The position numbers were made by a program, and so were the translations under genes. Below, one piece after another: positions 1 to 4,461 of a stretch of 5,575 nt of DNA. The notes under the pieces were generated by a model, which was not told the DNA's origin, did no database searches, and was given only the letters and a program-made list of their open reading frames with translations. The stretch comes from an uncultured Methylophaga sp. (GTDB taxonomy: Bacteria; Pseudomonadota; Gammaproteobacteria; Nitrosococcales; Methylophagaceae): the NCBI GenBank assembly GCA_947631375.1, contig CANRLD010000122.1, positions 1 through 5,575 of the forward strand, written 5' to 3'. Position 1 is the first letter of the stretch. Each line of letters opens with the position of its first letter.

Positions 1-473
1 GCTTCTTCATAGACCTGACGTGCCTGGTAAATCTGCAGTTCCGGAGCGGTCATTTTTTCCATGACTGCCAGACCGATATTACGCATGGCGAGAATATCAG
101 AAGTGGTCAGGTAGGAAAGCACGTTTTCATAGACGTGACGTTCTTCCAGCGTCAGTTTATGACGATAGTCATGAACGTCCTGAGCCATGTTGATGTCCAG
201 TGGCGTCCAGTGATTTTTGTTGGCATTTAAAAAGTAGTTCCATGCCCACGGATACTTGAATGGCGCAAGCTGATTAATATCAGCCTGCCCATTTACTACA
301 CGTTTGTCGTCGGCATTGACGGCTTTTGCATTCGCTGGCAACTCACTGACACTGGCTTTTGCAGGCGCTGGTGTGTCAAGTTCATTGGCCGCCTTTTGCG
401 CAGGAGGAAGCAGCTCATTGTCTACGATATCGGTGGCCGGTTTTTCGGCAAGTGGATCATCCCAGTTAAACAT
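1..473 (-). CDS. nrdB: Ribonucleoside-diphosphate reductase subunit beta (NrdB), N-terminal part, cut by window edge
   Basis: This is the radical-generating small subunit of class I ribonucleotide reductase, a cytoplasmic di-metal protein that pairs with NrdA to reduce ribonucleoside diphosphates. Seen: 157 full codons plus two bases from ATG 473-471, starting MFNWDDPLAE. Residues 1 to about 65 are an Ala/Pro/Asp-rich extension. The conserved core begins near KRVVNGQADINQLAPFKYPW (57-76). Asp126 (in TTSDILAM) and Glu157 (second Glu of VYEE) are 31 residues apart, as are metal ligands Asp84 and Glu115 of the E. coli protein. The next ligand His and the radical Tyr (Phe in class Ic) would be near residues 160 and 164, just outside the window, so the radical subclass cannot be read. 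The start overlaps the nrdA stop by one base (TAATG). A GAGG Shine-Dalgarno at 487-484 lies 10 nt upstream inside nrdA. The N-terminal extension resembles the Pseudomonas form and makes it longer than the E. coli protein. Confidence 0.95.
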   Translation of the reverse strand, partial: MFNWDDPLAEKPATDIVDNELLPPAQKAANELDTPAPAKASVSELPANAKAVNADDKRVVNGQADINQLAPFKYPWAWNYFLNANKNHWTPLDINMAQDVHDYRHKLTLEERHVYENVLSYLTTSDILAMRNIGLAVMEKMTAPELQIYQARQVYEE

Positions 474-3340
474 TATTGACAAGCCTCGCAGTCTGGTTCC
501 AAGATTGAACAGGCTTTAGGCGCATCAAGGCCTTCGCCTGAAATAAAGTCATCTTCTTGTTTGGCAACCGGCTTTAATACCGGCGGTGAAGCTGGATTGT
601 TCATGCTGGTTGTTGTCGGTGCTGCACTGGTTTTTTCCTGACCTGTTGCGCCCATTGAACGCAGATAATAAGTCGTTTTCAGGCCGCGAACCCAGGCCAG
701 TTTGTACAGGTTATCCATTTTCTTGCCGGAAGGTTCCGCCATGTACAGGTTCAAGCTTTGCGCCTGATCAATCCATTTCTGGCGACGTGACGCAGCTTCA
801 ATCAACCAGCGGGCATCCATTTCAAAAGCCGTGGTGTACAGCGCTTTCAGTTCGTTTGGCACTCGGTCAATGCTTTGCAGGCTGCCGTCAAAATATTTGA
901 GGTCATTGATCATCACTTCATCCCACAGACCACGTTTTTTCAGGTCTTCCACCATATAAGGATTAATGACGGTAAATTCACCCGACAAGTTTGATTTCAC
1001 AAACAGGTTCTGATAGGTCGGTTCAATCGACTGACTGACGCCACAGATATTGGAAATGGTTGCTGTCGGTGCAATGGCCATCGTGTTGGAGTTACGCATG
1101 CCCTGACGTTTGATTTTGTCGCGAAGGGCATCCCAATCCATGGTTTTACTTTCATCCTGTTGCAAGTAATCACCACGCGCTTCTTTGAGGATTTTGATGG
1201 AGTCAATCGGCAGAATGCCTTTGCTCCACAAGCTGCCTTCGTAGGATTTATATTTGCCACGCTCTGCGGCCAGATCTGATGAAGCATCAATGGTGTAATA
1301 GCTGATTGCTTCCATTGATTCATCAGCAAACTTGACAGCCTCTTCAGAAGCATAGGGTAGACGCAGTTTATACAGTGCATCCTGAAAACCCATAATGCCA
1401 AGTCCGACAGGGCGGTGCAGCAGGTTGGAGTGACGTGCTTGCGGTACGCTGTAGTAGTTGTACTCAATGACATTATCCAGCATGCGCATAGCAGTACGAA
1501 CGGTCTTTTGCAGTTTTTCCTTGTCCAGCTTACCGGTTTCATCAATGTGCTGAACCATATTGATTGAACCGAGGTTACACACCGCGATTTCCTGATCAGA
1601 GGTGTTCAAGGTGATTTCGGTACACAGGTTTGAGCTGTGTACAACGCCGACATGTTGTTGCGGACTACGCAGGTTGCAAGGGTCCTTGAAAGTGATCCAG
1701 GGATGGCCGGTTTCAAACAGCATACCGAGCATTTTGCGCCACAAGTCCGTCGCCGGCATTTGTTTGAAGTTGCGTATTTCGCCGCGTGCCGCTCGTTCTT
1801 CATATTCGCAGTAGGCTTTTTCAAATGCCAGTCCGGTCAAGTCGTGCAGATCGGCAACTTCTTCTGGTGAGAATAATGTCCATTGGCCTTCTTCAGCGAC
1901 GCGTTTCATAAACAGGTCAGGAATCCAGTTGGCAGTATTCATATCGTGGGTACGACGGCGATCATCACCAGTGTTTTTACGTAAATCCAAGAATTCTTCC
2001 ACGTCGATATGCCAAGTTTCCAGGTAAGCGCAGACCGCGCCTTTACGTTTACCGCCCTGATTAACGGCGACTGCGGTGTCATTGGCGACTTTCAGGAATG
2101 GCACAACACCTTGTGATTTACCGTTGGTGCCTTTGATATGTGCGCCCAGACCACGAACACGGCTCCAGTCATTACCCAGTCCGCCGGCATATTTTGACAA
2201 CAGGGCATTGTCACGCATGGCACTGTAAATACCACTCAGATCGTCTGGAATCGTCGTCAGATAGCAAGAAGATAATTGCGGACGCAGTGTGCCCGAATTA
2301 AACAGCGTTGGGGTGGAGCTCATGAAATCGAAACTGGATAGCAGGTTATAAAACTCTATTGCCCGCGACTCCCGATCGATTTCGTTGATTGCCAGTCCCA
2401 TTGCCACACGCATATAAAAAGCCTGAGGCAATTCAAAACGGGTGCCATCAAAGTGGATAAAGTAACGGTCATACAAGGTTTGCAGGCCGAGGTAGGTAAA
2501 GCTGAAATCATTGTCCGCTTTTAGGGCGTCGCCCAGACGATCCAGGTCGTATAACCCCAGCTCTGGATCAATCAGTTCGTGCTCGATAGCCGTGCGAATA
2601 TAGGTTTTAAAGTATTCCTTGTATTGCTCGGCCATTTCCTGTTGTGATGCTTGCCGGGGCGTGCGGTACACAAAGCTCAAGGCTTCGCGACGGATACTGT
2701 CCATCAATAAACGTGCTGCCAATGTGCTGTATTCAGGATCTTTTTCAATAAAGGTGCGTGCCGCCATAACCAGGGCTTTTTCGACATCTTTTTCTTTTAC
2801 GCCGTCGAAAATATTGCGTTGGGTATCACGTAGCACCACGTCACTATCGACATGTAGAAGACCTTCGCAGGCTTCATCGATCAGGTTGCGTAAACGCGCA
2901 ATATCCAATGGCTGGCGAGAACCATCATCAAGCGTGACATGCAGGGTGGTTTCATTGGCAGGTTGTGGATGTTTACGTTCTTCTTCTGCTCGTTTCTGTG
3001 CTTGTTGTTCACGGTAAACCACATAAGAACGGGCCACTTTGTACTCACCAGCGCGCATCAAGGCAAGTTCGACCTGATCCTGGATGTCTTCGATATGTAC
3101 CGTACCGCCATCATCCAGGCGACGTAACAGGTTGTCGCTGATCTGGGTGGTCAGTTCGGCAACGGTTTCGTGAATGCGGCGGCTGTCTTTTGCTGCTTCG
3201 CCTTCGACCGCTAAAAAGGCCTTGGTCATGGCAACAGCAATTTTGCTGCTGTCAAAATCGGTTACCTTGCCATTACGACGGATAACTTTGTAGCCGGTTT
3301 CAGAGGAGGGTTGTGTATAGTTTTCTGCTTCGCTCGCCAT
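473..3340 (-). CDS. nrdA: Ribonucleoside-diphosphate reductase subunit alpha (NrdA) with two ATP-cone regions
   Basis: This is the catalytic large subunit of class I ribonucleotide reductase, which converts NDPs to dNDPs in the cytoplasm with NrdB. Seen: 955 residues, complete. An ATP-cone spans about 17-112 (VIRRNGKVTDF near 19-29, EDIQDQVELALM at 84-95). A second, cone-like repeat spans about 131-220 (TLDDGSRQPLDIARL, then LLMDSIRREAL). The barrel follows. Catalytic residues by family comparison are Cys359 (SSCYLTT) and Cys588 (EIAVCNLGSIN) as the redox pair, Asn571/Cys573/Glu575 (NLCTE) with Cys573 as the thiyl radical site, and Tyr891-Tyr892 for radical transfer from NrdB. An Ala/Thr/Pro-rich linker (about 900-940) leads to tail cysteines 944, 951 and 954 (DCEACQ), which should re-reduce the active site. 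The tail has CX2C where E. coli NrdA has CX4C. Length and double cone match the Pseudomonas aeruginosa type rather than the 761-residue E. coli type. The ATG at 3340 has AGGGA 8 nt upstream. The first cone is probably the dATP-sensing allosteric site, and the second may be degenerate (inference). Confidence 0.98.
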   Translation of the reverse strand: MASEAENYTQPSSETGYKVIRRNGKVTDFDSSKIAVAMTKAFLAVEGEAAKDSRRIHETVAELTTQISDNLLRRLDDGGTVHIEDIQDQVELALMRAGEYKVARSYVVYREQQAQKRAEEERKHPQPANETTLHVTLDDGSRQPLDIARLRNLIDEACEGLLHVDSDVVLRDTQRNIFDGVKEKDVEKALVMAARTFIEKDPEYSTLAARLLMDSIRREALSFVYRTPRQASQQEMAEQYKEYFKTYIRTAIEHELIDPELGLYDLDRLGDALKADNDFSFTYLGLQTLYDRYFIHFDGTRFELPQAFYMRVAMGLAINEIDRESRAIEFYNLLSSFDFMSSTPTLFNSGTLRPQLSSCYLTTIPDDLSGIYSAMRDNALLSKYAGGLGNDWSRVRGLGAHIKGTNGKSQGVVPFLKVANDTAVAVNQGGKRKGAVCAYLETWHIDVEEFLDLRKNTGDDRRRTHDMNTANWIPDLFMKRVAEEGQWTLFSPEEVADLHDLTGLAFEKAYCEYEERAARGEIRNFKQMPATDLWRKMLGMLFETGHPWITFKDPCNLRSPQQHVGVVHSSNLCTEITLNTSDQEIAVCNLGSINMVQHIDETGKLDKEKLQKTVRTAMRMLDNVIEYNYYSVPQARHSNLLHRPVGLGIMGFQDALYKLRLPYASEEAVKFADESMEAISYYTIDASSDLAAERGKYKSYEGSLWSKGILPIDSIKILKEARGDYLQQDESKTMDWDALRDKIKRQGMRNSNTMAIAPTATISNICGVSQSIEPTYQNLFVKSNLSGEFTVINPYMVEDLKKRGLWDEVMINDLKYFDGSLQSIDRVPNELKALYTTAFEMDARWLIEAASRRQKWIDQAQSLNLYMAEPSGKKMDNLYKLAWVRGLKTTYYLRSMGATGQEKTSAAPTTTSMNNPASPPVLKPVAKQEDDFISGEGLDAPKACSILEPDCEACQ

Positions 3341-3384
3341 GGTGATTTTCCCTGCGTTGTGTGGTAAGGCTTAAAAACGGTAAA

Positions 3385-3400
3385 CCACAACAAATTGTGG
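3385..3400 (-). promoter_or_regulatory. NrdR box 1 (promoter-distal, in nrdA leader)
   Basis: CCACAACAAATTGTGG matches my recalled NrdR-box consensus acaCwAtATaTwGtgt at 12 of 16 positions, including the CwA and TwG cores. It sits inside a longer palindrome at 3383-3402 with perfect 8-bp arms (AACCACAA and TTGTGGTT) around a 4-bp centre. Relative to the predicted start it lies at about +14 to +30. NrdR is the zinc-finger/ATP-cone repressor of ribonucleotide reductase genes and normally binds paired boxes. Confidence 0.7.
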
Positions 3401-3416
3401 TTGTGAATTAATTAAA

Positions 3417-3432
3417 CCACAAGATAATGTGT
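3417..3432 (-). promoter_or_regulatory. NrdR box 2 (overlaps nrdA -10)
   Basis: CCACAAGATAATGTGT matches the recalled NrdR-box consensus at 13 of 16 positions. Its distance from box 1 is 32 bp, about three helical turns and the spacing known for paired NrdR boxes. A 10-bp direct repeat, TAAACCACAA at 3381-3390 and 3413-3422, marks the same phasing. It covers the predicted -10 (3426-3421), so occupancy should block RNA polymerase. Confidence 0.72.
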
Positions 3433-3449
3433 TTTTGACATCTTAGCAA
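3421..3449 (-). promoter_or_regulatory. Predicted sigma-70 promoter of nrdAB
   Basis: On the minus strand TTGCTA (3449-3444) and TATCTT (3426-3421) are separated by exactly 17 nt, each matching 4 of 6 positions of the sigma-70 consensus. Transcription would start near 3414, giving a leader of about 74 nt before the nrdA ATG. The -10 element lies within the upstream NrdR-box-like palindrome, which is the arrangement expected for repression by NrdR. The start site is predicted from sequence only. Confidence 0.5.
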
Positions 3450-3481
3450 GAGGATAAACAGTCGATATGTTGTGCATTAGA

Positions 3482-3490
3482 TGTGGATAA
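3482..3490 (-). promoter_or_regulatory. Consensus DnaA box upstream of nrdA
   Basis: The minus strand reads TTATCCACA, an exact match to the strong DnaA-box consensus, about 68-76 bp upstream of the predicted nrdA start and in the same orientation as nrdA. A weaker 7-of-9 match, TTATCCTCT, lies at 3457-3449 next to the -35 element. DnaA control of nrdAB is established in E. coli; its operation here is inferred from position and sequence. Confidence 0.6.
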
Positions 3491-3551
3491 CTCTGGCTGG
3501 ATCTGACGGTAACCGAGCAGCCATGCTGCGGTATGCAGAATTATCGTTAAT

Positions 3552-3589
3552 CGGGCGAGTGAGGCTCTTTCTGCAACTTATCTCGCCCG
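3552..3589. repeat. GC-rich inverted repeat between the membrane-protein gene and nrdA
   Basis: Perfect 8-bp arms CGGGCGAG (3552-3559) and CTCGCCCG (3582-3589) flank a 22-nt loop. It lies about 70 nt past the stop codon of the upstream gene. Neither strand has a T-run after the stem, so it is not a standard Rho-independent terminator. It could be an mRNA 3'-end stabilising hairpin, a Rho-assisted end or an operator; the sequence does not decide. Confidence 0.45.
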
Positions 3590-3659
3590 GTGACAAAAAT
3601 GTATGAAGCTCCGGCGCTGAGTGTAAACGAGAAGCTGCTGTTGATCCTTGTGATCCGTT

Positions 3660-4187
3660 CTATAACGTTTCGTTCATCGAAACGGCAGATTCTTTTAAAA
3701 GCGATTTTACCAGATCAATTTCAGCGCGATCGTCTGTCTGGACGACGACAGTCCAGTCATTTTCCTGACTGGCTTCGATGGTTTTGGTGATCAACGGATC
3801 GTGATCCGGACGGATGGAAATGGCTCCGGCCAGCATCATGCCGAAAACCGCACCGAAAAAGATAAACACCAGATAGGTAAACAAGGGACTTGAGCGTGTC
3901 ATTTCTGGACCACTGATCGACAAAATAGTGGCTAACAGCAGACCGGAAATAGCCCCGATAAGGCCGAGCCAGCCATGTGATTTGACAATGGTTTTGGCAA
4001 TACTCTGGCTTTCCGGTTCGATTTTCTTACTCAGGTTACTATCATGGGGTTTGACTATACTGATGACGGCAGGTGAGATATTGCCTTTATTAATCAGCGT
4101 CTGCCGGGCAGCATTAGCGGAAAGTTCATTGGTATATATAGCGGCTACGCGACCAGTATGCTGTTCATTCTGAATTTCTACTTCCAT
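3660..4187 (-). CDS. Two-helix membrane protein of unknown function, weakly YflT/general-stress-like
   Basis: A 175-residue protein I do not recognise firmly. Seen: a soluble N-terminal part, residues 1-48, with a beta-alpha-beta pattern (GRVAAIYTN, then ANAARQTLINKG, then AVISIVKPHD) like the N-terminus of YflT/17M-type stress proteins. A charged linker follows (49-70), then two glycine-rich hydrophobic segments at about 72-92 and 101-125 (GAVFG, GMMLAGA). The C-terminal part is soluble (126-175), with WTVVVQTD and a helix EIDLVKSLLKES that could supply a second half of the same fold. No signal peptide precedes the first soluble part, so both ends are probably cytoplasmic with a membrane hairpin between (inference). 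The start at ATG 4187 is chosen because AGGAGG (4200-4195) lies 7 nt upstream. An ATG at 4214 would add nine codons, but that extension contains the Shine-Dalgarno itself. The gene ends with TAG at 3662-3660, diverges from the oxidase gene and precedes nrdA on the same strand. Confidence 0.8.
   Translation of the reverse strand: MEVEIQNEQHTGRVAAIYTNELSANAARQTLINKGNISPAVISIVKPHDSNLSKKIEPESQSIAKTIVKSHGWLGLIGAISGLLLATILSISGPEMTRSSPLFTYLVFIFFGAVFGMMLAGAISIRPDHDPLITKTIEASQENDWTVVVQTDDRAEIDLVKSLLKESAVSMNETL
3666..3684 (-). other. Hairpin overlapping the 3' end of the membrane-protein gene
   Basis: The arms CGTTTCG and CGAAACG form a perfect 7-bp stem with a 5-nt loop, covering the last codons just before the TAG. 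On the minus strand it is followed by TTATAG rather than a T-run, so it is at best a weak terminator and may instead be an mRNA 3'-end structure or chance. Confidence 0.3.
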
Positions 4188-4194
4188 ATTCTTT

Positions 4195-4200
4195 CCTCCT
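4195..4200 (-). promoter_or_regulatory. Strong Shine-Dalgarno deciding the start of the membrane-protein gene
   Basis: AGGAGG on the minus strand, with 7 nt to ATG 4187, is close to an ideal ribosome binding site. It argues for 4187 over the upstream in-frame ATG at 4214. Confidence 0.85.
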
Positions 4201-4285
4201 GATATAAAAAACATTATTTCATTCGGTGAAGTGTCATGCAGGATAGCGCTGTCAGGCTGACCGGCAACAGTGTTATCCAGTTACA

Positions 4286-4315
4286 ATGATAAGAACATGT
4301 TTTCAGTGTAAGCAA
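4286..4315 (-). promoter_or_regulatory. Candidate promoter for the membrane-protein gene
   Basis: On the minus strand TATCAT (4291-4286, 5 of 6 matches to the -10 consensus) follows TTGCTT (4315-4310, 3 of 6) with an 18-nt spacer. The leader would be about 90 nt. It includes an 11-bp palindrome at 4251-4261 (GTCAG-G-CTGAC). The -10 is good and the -35 weak. Confidence 0.4.
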
Positions 4316-4327
4316 TTCAGCAACCAT

Positions 4328-4348
4328 TAGGTTTAACCTATGTTTAAC
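4328..4348. promoter_or_regulatory. Possible operator in the divergent intergenic region
   Basis: A 13-bp palindrome (TAGGTT-T-AACCTA, 4328-4340) overlaps two direct copies of GTTTAAC at 4331-4337 and 4342-4348, spaced 11 bp, one helical turn. It lies about 13 bp beyond the candidate minus-strand -35 and about 20 bp upstream of the candidate plus-strand -35, a natural place for a regulator of one or both divergent genes. I do not recognise the regulator, and no FNR/ANR-type TTGAT-N4-ATCAA site was seen. Confidence 0.35.
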
Positions 4349-4368
4349 GTTATTTTTGTCTGCATGGT

Positions 4369-4397
4369 TTGTCACTGATGAGCGCGATGAATAAAGG
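4369..4397 (+). promoter_or_regulatory. Candidate promoter for the quinol oxidase gene
   Basis: TTGTCA (4369-4374, 5 of 6 matches to -35) and TAAAGG (4392-4397, 3 of 6 to -10) are spaced 17 nt. The leader of about 60 nt contains a small 5-bp hairpin, GCTAT-CGTC-ATAGC (4401-4414). The -10 is poor, so activation by a regulator or another start site is possible. Confidence 0.3.
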
Positions 4398-4461
4398 TCT
4401 GCTATCGTCATAGCTTTCCTGCCATCGTCGCATCTCATATTGTTTGATTTCTGGGGGTACC

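Larger units (their letters stand above)
3341..3659 (-). promoter_or_regulatory. nrdA upstream control region (intergenic)
   Basis: This 319-base gap separates the upstream membrane-protein gene from nrdA, both on the minus strand. Reading toward nrdA it holds a GC-rich inverted repeat (3589-3552), a small bulged hairpin (about 3532-3512: ACCG and CGGT around CAGC-CAT-GCTG), a perfect DnaA-box sequence (3490-3482), a -35/-10 pair (3449-3421), two NrdR-box-like palindromes (3432-3417 and 3400-3385) and the nrdA Shine-Dalgarno. No convincing coding sequence was found here: a 66-codon plus-strand open frame starting at 3590 runs into the 3' end of the membrane-protein gene and looks incidental. 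No Rho-independent terminator with a T-run was seen for the upstream gene, so some read-through into nrdA is possible. Confidence 0.75.

Noticed and set aside
304..519. 71-codon plus-strand open frame across the nrdA/nrdB junction, Ala/Ser-rich
   Set aside because: It is the antisense image of the Ala-rich NrdB N-terminal extension and carries no independent coding support.
997..1545. 182-codon open frame on the minus strand within nrdA
   Set aside because: It lies wholly inside the conserved nrdA coding frame and is out of frame with it. Its translation is Cys-, Pro- and Thr-rich with no domain pattern, so it is a frame shadow.
2619..3017. 132-codon open frame on the plus strand, antisense to nrdA
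   Set aside because: Its translation is Ser/Arg/Cys-rich with no recognisable pattern and no good ribosome site, antisense to the conserved ATP-cone region.
3552..3589. Rho-independent terminator for the membrane-protein gene
   Set aside because: The stem is GC-rich, but the 22-nt loop is long and no T-run follows on either strand. It is kept only as an unexplained inverted repeat.
3692..3701. 10-bp palindrome CTTTTAAAAG
   Set aside because: It is inside the coding sequence of the membrane protein and made of simple A/T runs that arise easily by chance.
3590..3790. 66-codon plus-strand open frame covering the 3' end of the membrane-protein gene
   Set aside because: It has no Shine-Dalgarno, its product shows no domain pattern, and two-thirds of it is antisense to a better-supported gene.
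4272..4280. Second DnaA-like site, TTATCCAGT, near the divergent promoters
   Set aside because: It matches only 7 of 9 positions, stands alone, and overlaps no functionally linked gene, so chance is sufficient.
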